Part shown: positions 28,201-40,000 of the stretch, piece after piece
How positions within the stretch are numbered: the first letter of the stretch is position 1
Layout: every line of letters begins with the position of its first letter
Assembly (NCBI RefSeq): GCF_001039355.2
Contig: NW_019773859.1
Coordinates: forward strand, 329,852 to 393,851
Length of the DNA stretch: 64,000 bases
Direction: 5' to 3'
From: Lingula anatina
Lineage: Eukaryota; Brachiopoda; Lingulata; Lingulida; Lingulidae
Notes under the pieces: generated by a model
The model's input: the letters and a program-made list of their open reading frames with translations, nothing else
Told to the model about the DNA's origin: nothing
The model's database searches: none
Translations under genes and position numbers: made by a program

Positions 28201-29209
28201 AATTCTGTTACAGACTCCTAGCGACCATAGAGGTGAGAGATTTCCCAAAAACAAACTATTATAATTTTTGTTCCAAGTTTATATAGGTCAAGCAACTTCC
28301 TGCAAAGCTGTTTGATTTCAGGCAGGAAACATAATTTGACTTGCTGATAAGCCCTGTTATAAATCCAACACACTAGCTAGACATCACTATACAGTTATCT
28401 TTACGTATACTTTTCATGTGCTTGCACACATAATATTAAAAAAATAAATAAATAAATAGAAGAAATCATTTTCCTGCTGAAATATATAGCAGCAGAACAT
28501 GTACAGCGTCAAAATTAGCAATAGAACTTTTTTCTAAATAATTACAACAGGAAAATGGTTAAGATGCTATTTCACGTAAAAAATTCAGCTTGTTAATTAG
28601 CACATTTATCAGGCCTTATAAAGTATAGGCCAACTTTGAGTATAAACCTAAATAAACATAAATGTATATAACAAGCATCAAGAATCTTTGATGATTGAGA
28701 GTTAATTGGAGTTTATTGGCATCTAAAAATCTTGGCATGAGATCTCAGATTGGTAACTGTTATCAATCGACCTTGCAAAATTCTGATCACCAAGAGCTAT
28801 AATCAATTCTATCCAGGCATTTCTCAGCAATTGCTGGCACTATTCATTTTTTAAATGACTTAGTGTATGCTTGAGGATTAAATCGTGTATCAGGGCTTTG
28901 TTCTAAATTCATATTTTTGATAATTAAAGTGAATTTCGTAAGAAAAGAATTTATTTAACGTCTATACTAATTTTATGCTTAAAAAAGAAAAATTAAAGCT
29001 TCTGGAAATTAAGATGTTATATTAAAATATTTCAGCATTGATTATTCCATCTCTCGGGTTATCAAGAGTTTTAAGAACGATGAAGCGGTTACCTCTTGCT
29101 TTAAGTGCGAAATATTTGGCTGATTGATCTGGTTGGACGAGGTGTTGGCCGACCTGGTGCCCTTCCTACTTTTCCTCTTCTTGCTCTTTCTGGCATCAAC
29201 AAAACTCAT
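16207..29209 (-). CDS. FAM193A: FAM193 family protein (18 exons, complete)
   Basis: Exons in transcript order: 29209-29093, 25523-25352, 24808-24768, 24185-24105, 23693-23569, 23301-23125, 22901-22691, 22513-22389, 22147-22000, 21668-21550, 21368-21267, 20803-20558, 20236-19888, 19677-18418, 18220-17918, 17679-16770, 16596-16512 and 16318-16207. All have GT-AG borders and matching phases: 4,683 coding bases, 1,560 residues. Family hallmarks are RHVVRCVYRQAGT (exon 6), a conserved helical block (exons 7-10), GKYCDCCYCEFFGHG (1076-1090) and the C-terminal block with DEIFMPKQDLDLDNGDMDEY and EEFKRFCLDS. Also visible are CxCxxC motifs at 170, 474, 648, 679 and 1079, an acidic run (about 576-614), poly-Q (about 1219-1241) and a lysine-rich stretch before the end. 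Human FAM193A has been reported as a positive p53 regulator; its biochemistry is unknown. RNF4 lies directly upstream on the same strand. The start ATG is the first in the exon, and the YY1-like site is 128 bases before it. Confidence 0.93.
17539..17604 (-). repeat. mixed CAG/CAA glutamine-coding repeat
   Basis: On the minus strand CAG and CAA codons alternate through FAM193 exon 16 to give broken poly-Q runs, with more at 17000-17180. Mixing of the two codons limits slippage. The plus strand shows leucine-rich shadow frames here. Confidence 0.85.
20882..20952. repeat. short inverted repeat in a FAM193 intron
   Basis: GCCAGTTAAACA at 20892-20903 is the exact reverse complement of TGTTTAACTGGC at 20931-20942, with T-rich and A-rich extensions that lengthen the stem to about 20 bases. 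The loop is 27 bases. Confidence 0.6.
23791..23834. repeat. (TACAA)n pentanucleotide microsatellite
   Basis: Almost nine perfect TACAA units, with degenerate copies just before them. It lies in the FAM193 intron between exons 4 and 5. Confidence 0.95.
24436..24461. repeat. 26-base perfect palindrome with TA core
   Basis: TTCCAA, nine-odd AT steps, then TTGGAA form a perfect self-complementary word. It is an AT-rich cruciform candidate inside a FAM193 intron. Confidence 0.7.
25524..29092 (-). other. first intron of FAM193
   Basis: A 3.6 kb intron with no exon-like frame. It is AT-rich and CpG-poor and contains a poly-T run near 26218, a G-rich block at 26573-26598 and a short TAAA run near 28440. 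Frames at 27236-27451 and 27983-28192 look random. Confidence 0.6.
26573..26598 (+). other. G-quadruplex-type G-rich block
   Basis: Four runs of four or more G separated by one or two bases (GGGGGTAGGGGGGCGGGG and a further G6 run) fit the G-quadruplex pattern. It lies on the template strand of FAM193 intron 1. Confidence 0.6.
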
Positions 29210-29336
29210 AGTGAGAATGTGCTTGGCGTGAAATAACTCTAATAATGATGACCAGATCTGATCAAGGGAGTTTTGTACCTTCTTGCTTGTACTTTCCTCA
29301 TATATTTGTTACCCTACCCATGTAAGACATCACAAT

Positions 29337-29349
29337 CCAATATGGCGGA
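29337..29349 (+). promoter_or_regulatory. YY1-like site upstream of FAM193
   Basis: CCAATATGGCGGA, identical to the word before the LRRC27-like gene, lies 128 bases before the FAM193 ATG. Relative to its gene it has the same orientation as the other copy: the G-rich strand is antisense to transcription in both. Confidence 0.5.
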
Positions 29350-29366
29350 GTTGGGCATATGTAGAT

Positions 29367-29384
29367 GTCCCACAATGCATTGTA
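29367..29384 (+). promoter_or_regulatory. ZNF143/Staf-like site upstream of FAM193
   Basis: GTCCCACAATGCATTGTA fits the known Staf/ZNF143 consensus (CCCRNMATSCMYYR) at all but one of the core positions. It is 158 bases before the FAM193 start codon, beside the YY1-like site. Both are typical of CpG-type promoters of broadly expressed genes. Confidence 0.4.
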
Positions 29385-29991
29385 TCATATGACTCGCATC
29401 TTTCCCAACAGGGGGCCGATCAATCAATCTAAATATAAAAAGTAATCTGCACGTTTAGGATGGAATTCAGTTACGGGAATGTACCGTGAAATGTTCTCAC
29501 TATGTTCCAGATTATTTTTCTGCGCGCTGTACGTTCCATTTAGACTGTAAATTAAAAATTGGGATATAATGCGCTAGATGTTTAAAATGTTAAAAATTAG
29601 AACAGCAAACACATTTTATCCTGGAGACTCATTGCTGCTATGAAACTATATTTTCTATTGTAAGTCCAAAAATGTTACCGACTTAATCTCTTTTAAAATC
29701 TTTCTTATCAGTGAAAAATTATTGCAGTTTTGTCTAGACTTTGCACTACTCTTTAAAAACTTTTCTGTGTTGCCAAACATTCAAAGTATAAGTAATCAAA
29801 ATGTCAAAATTAGTCCTTAGAATGAAAACAATAGACAAATATTCCAATTATCACTTTATTCAAACATTTGGTACTGTATTCTTTGATGCTAATATTAGTA
29901 TCTATAAAGGCACTTAAGCTGCATTTCCATTTTGTTAATTTTTAATTCCTTCTCCCAGCATTTAAAATCTAAGTACACAAAAAATTAACAA

Positions 29992-29994
<3 letters not shown>

Positions 29995-30025
<31 letters not shown>
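29995..30025. repeat. poly-A run
   Basis: About 31 consecutive A. No target duplication or retroposon body is recognisable beside it. Confidence 0.95.
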
Positions 30026-30028
<3 letters not shown>

Positions 30029-30180
30029 CCTTGGTGCAGGTTCCTTTTTAAAAATGCCTTCATTTTGACATTGGCATACACACGAAGCATTAGTTGAAAA
30101 ATTTAAGTTTATAATTAAAAACTAAGTGAGAAGATACAATTTGTGATTTTTCCTTATGTGCCTTTATAAATAATAATCAG

Positions 30181-30348
30181 CAGGGGCGGATTTAGGCCGT
30201 CTTCTGGGTCTTCCGGAAGACGGTCAGATTTTCAAGTTTACATTGACGGGTATCTATTATTTTCTGTCGGAAGACGGTCAAAAATGGAGGTTGGATCAAC
30301 AAAGATAATTTGGAAAACTGTCAGAAAATATCTCTGGATCCGCCCCTG
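30181..30348. mobile_element. hAT-like MITE with CAGGGGCGGAT ends
   Basis: The element starts CAGGGGCGGATTTAG and ends CTGGATCCGCCCCTG, giving inverted ends of about 15 bases. The five bases ATCAG occur directly on both sides (30176-30180 and 30349-30353), a likely target duplication. Inside, GGAAGACGGTCA occurs twice. It is 168 bases, non-coding, and sits between the RNF4 3' end and the FAM193 promoter. Confidence 0.8.
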
Positions 30349-30462
30349 ATCAGTAGCTGTTATACAAAATATATTAATTGCTTAACAATGTAAAATAAAT
30401 TGTACTGACATCTATATATATAGCAATTTGCGCAAGAAAATAATTCATGAGAATTTCACAAT

Positions 30463-30468
30463 TTTATT
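30463..30468 (-). terminator. polyadenylation signal of RNF4
   Basis: AATAAA on the minus strand lies about 213 bases after the RNF4 stop codon and before the MITE. It is the first such signal downstream. Confidence 0.5.
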
Positions 30469-30680
30469 CAATAGCTGGATATTCTCTCTTTTTCAATTTT
30501 GCAATTCCCCCAGAAAACAGTATAAGTGTAAATGTTATTTTTAAATAAAAATTGATAACAAATGAAAATTATAAAATTCAATGCAGTGAAAGTTCCATGT
30601 TGCAAGTTGAACTGGACTCAATAGTAAGGAGAAACTCCCCTCTTTACATCAGAATTGAAGCCTTTCCTCTTATAATTGTG

Positions 30681-33600
30681 CTATATAAATATGGGATGGA
30701 CACTTCTATTGTTAAGTTTCTTTCTACATGTTGGACACTTTTTACTGGTTTGAATGGAGCATCTGATACAAACATTGCAAAATATATGACCACAGACTGT
30801 AGACTGAAGCTGACGACCACTGGCTTTTATCTGAAAAACAAAACAGTGGTTACTTTTAAGAATTTCAATAATCAAGTGAATAAAATATGATGCTGAAATA
30901 TCCTACATTAGGCAGCATTTAATCAGAATATACAATGGAACAAAGAATGTGTTCTAAACCACATGTGTGAACCTGTAGGTAAATGCATCATAAAATCATA
31001 TGTTTCACGTAATTGTCCATTAGCAAATGCAGTATGATATCAGAAAAGTTGTATTACCTGCATTTCATTGTCCATACATATGGGACAAGACACTGCTGAT
31101 CTTTTTGGGGATGTTATACTTTCTGCATCACCCATTCCAAATCTGAAATACATGTCATAATATATATAGGTCAAATAAAATGGTGGTTATAACAGGTCCA
31201 ATGTCCTTTAACAAAAAATAAATTGGGTTGCACATCAAACTATTAGTACTCATGCTGTTCAATGCTTAAAGATACTAATTAAAGACAGTTTCTAGTTTTC
31301 TAAAGATTAAAAATGTCAATCTCTGAAAATATTATAACAGAGAAAAGAAGATATGACAGCACAGAATTATTTCAAAGCTGGCTTCTTACACAGTTATTTA
31401 CCCAAAAGAGTTGTGCATCAAAGGTCAAGAAATTTTCCAATAACCATATGTCCAAGTCCACAGTACTGGGTAACAACAAAGGGTTATCATCTTTGAAAGT
31501 CTATCAAAATATTCCTATGTGTTGGATTACAATGGGAGTGCTTTCATATGAAAGGGGATGGTTTTCTCTTATTATAACAAACAATTTTGTGTTTCCAGAC
31601 ATTGCTGTGTATTTTAAATTTTTAACTCTTAGCCAAAAATGACACTCAAGCACCGCATGATCTTCCATTCAGGGTCGCAGCATACTTTCCCAACTCTGTG
31701 AAGGTAATTGACTCTTCCTTTATGATATTTATACGTGTTTAATGTAAAATTTTTCAAAATTTATGAATATAAAGCAAAATACTATGAATCTAAGTGGAAA
31801 GCGTGCTCACTAGATCAGCACCATGTTGAAATTTTGATGCCCGTGTCCTACTGTTGTTACCCACTACCGTGGACATGCACACATTCTTTCCCTACTTTTA
31901 ACTTTACCAACCTTTCAGGATCTGACTCTGGAATGTGAAATGACACCGATGGCAACTCTTCTATCTCATCATCTGAGCTCAAAACTTCAGTGTTCCTTGC
32001 ATTCAAAGTATTAAGAGTGTAGCGTAGTCTAGGCCTCCGACGTCTTCTTCTTCTTGATGTAGAACCTTCACATGGATAAAACATATATGTAATTCGTCAC
32101 AATCTCAATCTTGCCAGTTTAATTAGTACCCACTGTTATGTAAGAAATATAACTACAAAATAAATGAAACACGACAAAAAGCATTTTCCACAGAAAATAT
32201 TGCAAAAAACACATCTTAGCAAAACTACCACTGTTACAGTAAGATTATTTCTATTTGTGTCTTTCAATAGTAATAGTTAAATACAGATCTAATGAACAAA
32301 TAAACTGCCAGTGGTAACATACCTTGACCTTGTGACTCTAACACCTGAAGAAGGAAAAGATAAAATTTATGATCTCTAACAATCCTACTCTATCTACTGT
32401 ATTTATAAGGAACAAGAGTGGGTGGGCGAATTTTCTGAACTAAAATTAAGAGTTTTAGAGAAGTCCTTAAGGGATTTATTTTTCTGTGATAATAAAAGGC
32501 AAAACCCAAGAGAAAAACTAGTGTAAAAGATGTCAACATGTATGAAGTGTTTCCTGCCATATTGTTCATACTTGCAATTATGAATATAGAATGTCTGGTC
32601 ATTTTTCACTTTTCTGATACTCACCACTACTGGGCTGTCATTAACACTTGAATTGACTGTGAGATCTACCACTTCATCCTGGTCATCATCTTCATTAGTA
32701 AGATCTATGCATCCAGATATACCTACAAAGCAGCAATGGGAGAACACTAGCAATGGCAAACTACTAATGTGGCTAACTAATAAAGATACAGTATCCCTTA
32801 AATAATATTCAATACTTAACACTAAAAGTTGCATCTGATTCATATCAAAATATTTTATGTATGATAAAATAATTAAAGAAATGAAAGAATGAATGAAAGA
32901 ATGCCAAATACTGATCAATAAAAAAGGTATTGCTTCACAAATAACAGATTTTTAATCAATGCTATTTGCATACTTAAAATCATATTATAAGTCAGCTGCA
33001 CAAGGAAATTAAATGTTTCAAATGGTTCCATGACTTTTAAGTAAATGCCATTTTTGTTTTATTTTGCTTTACCAATTTTTCAGTTTGTTTTTTTCTGATT
33101 TTGCATATCAATTATAGTAACGGCTGATGTATTGTGCAATATCATCATTATCATTATTTTCATAATAAATAACAATGAGTGAACAGTAATGGCCGACTCT
33201 GGCCAACAAAAAGATGAGAAGGAGCTCCCTCAATCAATCACATCACCTAAATCAACTTCAAAATTACCTTCGTTGTCATATAAATTCAAATTTATGGGTT
33301 CTGGTTCTTCTCTCCTTTCTTCTCCAAGAATGCCATCATCTTCTGCAGTTTGTAATTGTCTACGAGCTTGTCTCGTCCCCCGTCTTGTGCGTCTCCTATT
33401 CAACATCTGAATAGTACAGAAACTGAGTCAGTCAGGCGGTCTTATCTTATGGGCACATAAGGGATGAAAAAAGATAATATAAGATATGTAATTACTCCAT
33501 ACAAATATTTTCATGATAGTACTGTGTGTTAGAGAGACAAAATGCCAGTGTAACCTATCTAACTCAATGCAGTTGGGAATTGGGATTTCACCCTTTTGAA

Positions 33601-34188
33601 GTTATTGTCCAATTGTTAAAAGCAGGTCATGACTTTTACTTTATAAGTTGATGCTGTATGCCAGATGAGTCTGGCACTTGGGTTTTGCATCGACTTTGTC
33701 ATGAGGTTTTATCTGTAGCAAGTATAGTACAGCACAGAGAGTTTGAATATGCAGCAACCTTGAAGTTAGGATGTGAGCACTGTTTACACTTGATTACATG
33801 TTTCTCATTTCTTTCATTCAAAAGCTGTATCACATCGTCAAGTCAGGAGAAGTTCCATAACAACACGTAATGCATTTTGATTCTTTAAATTTGTCATAAC
33901 ACTACAAACTTGACTACAGTCGTAAAGCATTCAGCAGCATTGTGCAAGTGACGTTATTCGACTTTAATCTCATCTAAATGCTGAATATAGGCTAATATTT
34001 GTGACTGTCAAGGTCTGATGATGAGTTGAAGCCGTATGTTGGAGGTTAGCCTTATATATAACTTTTTACTAAACACCATAGCAGAATACAGTGCTTCTTT
34101 GAAAACAGTGAAATAATGTACGCTAGGCTTGGGAAAACTTGATAAACACAACCAAGATTGTTTTATTTCATTCACTTACCGAGGTCAT
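30681..34188 (-). CDS. RNF4: RNF4, SUMO-targeted ubiquitin ligase (7 exons, complete)
   Basis: Exons: 34188-34180, 33406-33268, 32722-32625, 32344-32323, 32065-31912, 31142-31058 and 30830-30681. Phases match and give 218 residues (human about 190). Order: an arginine-rich start (NRRRTRRGTRQARRQL); SUMO-interacting motifs CIDLT (54-58) and VVDLT (67-71) followed by acidic residues, with a possible third at PVV (80-82); an arginine run (94-100); SSDDE (119-123); and a C-terminal RING with C160-x2-C163, C182-x-H184-x2-C187-x2-C190 and C201-x2-C204. It ends in the RNF4-type VHPIFI tail. RNF4 binds poly-SUMO chains in the nucleus and ubiquitinates the carrier protein, in PML and DNA-damage pathways. 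The first coding exon gives only MTS, and exon 4 is a 22-base microexon. FAM193 follows 1.5 kb downstream on the same strand, as in human. Confidence 0.93.
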
Positions 34189-34686
34189 TTTGGCTCTGAA
34201 TTATCTGCGTTCAGGTGGCAGCTTTTACCAAGACAGGCCCATTACAAAATTAAGTAATTTTTGTTTTTTGTTTTTGCTTATCATACACCGATAATTGAGT
34301 AGTTTAAATGTTTTATAAGTAGTAAATTTATTTTGGAACAAAATTCACCATTTAAGTCATAGAACGGATTATTGTTGTTATACAGAGGTTTACTGCCAAC
34401 TGTATACAGCAGTACGTTATCGCAATGCAAGCACAAAATCTCAACAATGTGCTTAAATTCACAACTAATGCAATCGATATAATATGTGCAGTTCAGAATT
34501 CATGATAGGGCCTAACATTTTCAAAAACATTTAATCTAAAAGATTCTTCATATATTGAATACAACGATGGAACAAAAGCGATCCCAATTGTTATTGAAGC
34601 AATATTATAGATGGGATAGGACAGCTGCTGGAAGCCGATCTACTATATCAAGAGCGAAGTAGAAGGATATAAAAAAAGGAGATGGA

Positions 34687-34732
34687 CCAAAAACCCCCAC
34701 CCCCATCCACCAAAAACCCCCACCCCCATCCC
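34687..34732 (-). repeat. duplicated C-rich unit, G-quadruplex candidate
   Basis: A unit of about 23 bases, containing AAAAACCCCCACCCCCATCC, is present twice in tandem. On the minus strand (the coding strand of RNF4) this gives four G5 runs, a strong quadruplex pattern about 500 bases before the RNF4 start codon. Confidence 0.75.
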
Positions 34733-35224
34733 CGACCTGCCGCATCTGATGCTCCCCACGACTGAGATGATTTTTTAAAGTAAAACACCCTGAGGTAATT
34801 TTGACTGCAAAGCATTTCCAGCCAGCTTGATTTGGAAAAGGATCCCCTTTTCCCATCATTAGGCCTTACCGCCTATTCTCCAGCATGGACCTACTAAAAA
34901 AACGAACCAATGCTAGAATCTAAACAGTGGTTGAAATTAACTGATGTCAAAGATAATGATGTACTAAATGTGTCTTATCAATTATAAAAGTTGTCAGATA
35001 CGTATAGGCCTACTGAAGGTAGCTTTCATGTCGGATGATATAGCTATACTAAGCTGGCTATAGAATGTAGGCCTACACATGCAAACTGAACGACTTCAAT
35101 AATCTTACATAGTCGCTACCGGGGTAATTTTAAGACAATTAAAACGCCGGCAACAGTCATTTGAAAAAATATTTGACACTAGTACAACTTTGACGGTGAC
35201 AGAAAGAATAGGTCTGACTGACGG

Positions 35225-35251
35225 TCTCTCTCTCTCTCCCCCCCCCCCCCC
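35225..35251. repeat. (TC)n followed by poly-C
   Basis: TCTCTCTC leading into about 14 C. Confidence 0.9.
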
Positions 35252-37082
35252 TTACAGTAAAAATGGGGTGCTAACAACAGAGCTAGTATGCCGCAAAGTT
35301 GCAAGTGAGCTATTTTAAAACATGATGAACTTACATTAGCTTGTGTATCCGTTTTCAGAAATTAGTAGAAAAAGGGGTGTGCGCTGATGTTCAAATATAC
35401 CTTGACCCGAACGACAGAGTGATACATGGAGCTGTTTTCAACATGCTTTGGGGATTATTGTACCACGTGCTATCAGCGTAAAATATAAAAGCACCGGCCT
35501 TACGTGTTTCAAGCTATTTTTGCGTTCATCTGGATCACCAAACCATTTCAGGTTGAATGTAAACCGTTTGCCTTGATTGAAGAGCGGATTTCTAAAACAG
35601 CAAAGAGCCAAGCAAAATTATCCTTATATGTCGATATGTAATAGAGATTTTTTCTCTACTCTTCAAAATTTCAAGCAACTAGTTGCATAATGTAAGCTTT
35701 TTTGTTTTTGTGTCATAAAACATAAATTCCGTCCCTTTTTACACAGTAATCGTTTTCGGCCCCTCCGTGTGTTCATTGCGAAAAGGGAGCTGCTTCGCGC
35801 ATCAAATTCCAAACCTGATTGAATCGGACGGTCTCTCTTAAAGTAGGAAGATATCAGAAAATCCTTAGAGTATGAAATCTCAAAATGATTAGATGTTTTT
35901 GATGAGTCGCAAATACTTGGATGTTATTTTATCGGAGGTCTTAATTGGAATCCACAAAAAGGATATTTATCGTTTAAGATAGGGCCTATACATGGGTTTT
36001 GATTAATAAGTCTGGATTTCAAGCGAAGTAATCTTTTTTAACCATGCAATATGGAATTGGACAACACTAGCTCCAATTGAAGCAGTTGCCCTACGTTTAT
36101 TTTTCGTGTAGTTTAAACTAAATGCAAGCAAAAGATCCGCAACAGTGTTCATAGCTTAGAAAGTCTTGAAATGCACGTGCGAACTGTTGTATATATGTAC
36201 GCACAGGGCGTGTTCCCTCTACACTGGTCACACCTGTCACACCGGCAGGTGTCCTACCGCGTGACGATACCTAGGTTTTAAAGATTTCTAGTAGACTGTC
36301 ATCACACGTTGACGAAAAGCGTGCTCTGTGCAGAGGAGAATGCAGAATGCAGAATCCAGAAACCCCGACTGGACGTCGTACATCGTAAAAGGTCAATATT
36401 TTTCTTAGCCTTTTCTAAAGAGGTCGTAAACATGTTGCATGGGAGACTTTTTTCTTTCTCTCTTTTTTTCCCCGTTTCGTTGCACTTCAGCTATTTAGCT
36501 TTGGTTAAACACCCTTGTCTCTCAAGATTACCAACACTCGAGTTAATCTTAATAAATGGATCGATGCAGTGTATGTGATTTTACCATAGAAAGGAATGCA
36601 ATCAACGGGAGAGATTATCTTCATAAATTAGGTTGTCATTTGTCTGAAAATTGCGACCAATAAGTTCCCACGACTTGGAACCATCTTTCATTATTTCCGT
36701 TTGCCGGCCTTCCCCTGGATGGAAGAATCAAAGGCAACTAGTGACCGCCCACAATGAACATGAGCGTTTGTTTTTAGGTTCAGCGCTCTGACAGGGCATG
36801 GTATGTTGCTAGCATGGTGAATGAAAGTGCAACATACTAAGCCAAAAGTGTTTTTATATATCAATTCCGATACTTTGTAAGAAACGCGTCCATCACTGAG
36901 GCCCTGGCCGTCGTAAACTAGTTGTATTTACTGCGCAAGCGCTGAACTGGTTATGAGGTGTATCATAGACCGCACATATTTACTTCAGAGGGCATATGTT
37001 TTTATAGCCATCAGTCAAAAACTCTACATAGTTTATATCCACAAGGGAGCAAAGAACAGCAATACGCTGGAGGTGAAGCGGA

Positions 37083-40000
37083 ATGGCAAAGAACATTTTA
37101 GTTCTCTCTGTTGTGCTAACATTTGCCTCAAACGAAGCCGTAGAGCGCATCGTTCATCAGTGCAGCTTTCATGATGGACAGTGCATGTATAAAATTCATT
37201 TAGCAAGAGGACAAGACTGTCCCATAGACTCCCCGTCAAATTACGCTATACCGCAACACGATGTTGCGTTCAGTGAGATCCCATCGCTGGAAGAAAAATA
37301 TGAGCAAAAGTTAAGGAAACTGGAGAAGAGAGTCAACGAAATTTTCATAAGTGATTTGAACGAAGACAGCTTGATTCCAAATGAAAAAGACTATGAAATA
37401 AATAACAGGATTGATAATATTTTCGACCCAGAACCTGCTAGACCAGAAACGACGCTTCTTAATGATTTGTATGGAGAATTTTCTAGCCTGAGAGACGAGC
37501 TAAATACAACAAAATGGCTATTGAAACAAAAATCGTTGCTTTTGCTTAGCACTAAATCGAAATTAAACAAAACGCAGCACCAGTTAACGGAAACAAATGG
37601 TAAACTACGCCGCACGGAGAAAAAGCTAGACCAAACACAACGAGAAAATACAGTCTTACGAAATAAACTCCAAGATCAAGAGAAAATACTTAACACTACA
37701 CTAAGCAAATGGGATGCAATGTTGAGGCAATTAAAGGATCTTGAAAGCAGGCTTAATGAGACTCTAAAACAAAATGAATACCTACAAGAGAGGCTGCTCT
37801 ACTATCAACGTATGTTGAACGAAACAGAGAGGCAGTTACGCTATGCTTTGATCAAATATCATCAACTGAACCTACAACACCACGCCCTGGAGAGAAAGAA
37901 TCAAAAATCGGAAATGATACTTGCAGATTGTATGCAAAGTAAGTAAAAACCAAGAGAAGCAAATTACTTAATAATAGAACCAAACATAAGTACCAATTCG
38001 AACTAATTCGAGTGAGAATATATTGTGAAAATTGTACTGAAACTGGTAACGATAATAAACAATATCGTCAGATTAGTTCCAGAGATGCAAATTATGAAAA
38101 AAACCCAGATTGTCAGAATTTTGTTTGAATTAAGTTGAGGACTAGTATTGCTGGTAATAACTTGTCTGCTGCTTGTGGCCATGGGTAAAAGTGCTGCCGG
38201 GCTGTGCAGGTGGGAAGTTGTAGTTGGTGGTACTGTATAAGTGAATTTGGTGCCGTAGGGTTGTAGAAGTGAATAGTGATGCCAGTGGGCTATGTGTGTG
38301 GATGGTGATACTGGAGCTGGTGGCTGCTAGTTGATATTGGTGATATTAGATGTTGTAAATAGACGGTGTTAGAGAATAGAAAGCGGTAGACCCCAGGCTC
38401 GTTGCTACTAGTCATGACCAGTGGTTAACGGTACTGGTGGCACTAGGACAGCAAGCCTTCTAGGCCCAGTTTCATCAACACTGAATAGCGCTATCCTCTA
38501 GATAACATTATCTATTAGATGAAATCGTTATTCCCATGGAATTTGTCCTGTGGGTAAAGTAATGTTTTCTGAACACCAAATACTTATTTTTGTCTGTAAT
38601 ATTTCTATCCGGTGGTGAAAAACGGCTGCTATCCTCAGGATAACTGCCTAGAGGATAACAGTTTTATCTTTCCAGTGGGTAACATTACCGGTGGCACAGT
38701 GACTGCTATCCTTCTAGTGGGTAACGTTCTACTGGTCACGGGTCCTGTTTGTAGATAAATGTATCTGCTTGTTGCAACTGTTAATGTATATTGGCATCCC
38801 TGAGTGGTACTGGTACGTGTAGTGGATAGGGGTATTTATGATACACGTGAACACTGTTCTCATTAAAACAAGCGTTTAATATCAATGGTAGAGTTAACCT
38901 AGTAATGATAAGTTATTAAGAGTGTATAATTGCGCATCACAGATAGGACTGACGTGAATCAAAAACCAGAGAAATTAGCTCGTAAACTGACGTCTGATAT
39001 TTATCTTGCTGGGAAACGTAAAACCCAATGCGCCAACAACACGTTAAATGCTGTAGCCGAGTTCCACGTAAACTTTGCACTTCCAAGGTATTGAATATAT
39101 ATCATCAAAAGCACATTCATTTTCTAAAACTGAAATCAAAAACAATAACCCACTTGGAAAAATAGTGTAACGTCCCACGGTAATACCGTCATTTGTGTCA
39201 TTTCCATCAAAGAAAGAAACGCGAAAAAGTCCCCTTTCACCCTTGCATGTGAATGTACAATCTAATACAGACAACTCCATACATTCAGAAATACGATAAT
39301 CCTAAGTAACATGCGCAATTCCTCAAATCAAAGAGAACCTCCTCGTAGATTTGGTAATGATCACACTTGTTTCCAATCCGAACATTTGTTTTACATTTAA
39401 TATTTCGATTGTTTTCCACAGAAGCCAAAGCGAAAAAAATTAAAGAAGTAGACGACTGAAGTGCTGCATTCTTTATACATCTTGCAATATTTGGCCTCGC
39501 CGCACGTGTCGTTTCGTATACAAAAAGTAATTGCCAGTAATACGCCACATGAGTGAAGTTTCTTTAGTTAATTGTCTTGTGGAAATAAATAGCTTTGTCG
39601 GTTTCCAGTCCACTCGGTGGCAATGGTCAACCTTTGCAGGAGTTCTGAAAGTGCTGCCCCGACGAAGATAAATGAGTTTTTCAATTCAAATTCGTACTTC
39701 GCTTAGGCAGTTTTATGGCCCACGTAAAAGCCTTGCCGCATGGAGAAACCACTTTCTGTGTTGTTGTACTTGCAAATATTTTCCTAACCTCTTGGACCTA
39801 AACTGTTTCTTGCAGATGCAGTGTTGTCATCTAATAACTTTTTATTAGTCAAAACCTGAACTAGAATAATGCATTAGGGGAACATCTGTGTTACTATGCC
39901 ATCTAACGGACACTTATCAAACACTCCATCAGGTTTAAAGCTTGTAAAGTAAACTTTGAAGCAACACTTGAATTTCCTGTTCAAAAATAGCGTTTTAAAT

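Larger units (their letters stand above)
34189..37082. other. divergent intergenic region between RNF4 and the MAM gene
   Basis: The two genes are transcribed away from each other, so both promoters lie here. I see no exon-like frame. It carries a C-rich minisatellite, a TC/C tract and several copies of TAGGCCTA or near variants (35000-36000). CpG becomes frequent from about here rightwards. Confidence 0.6.
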
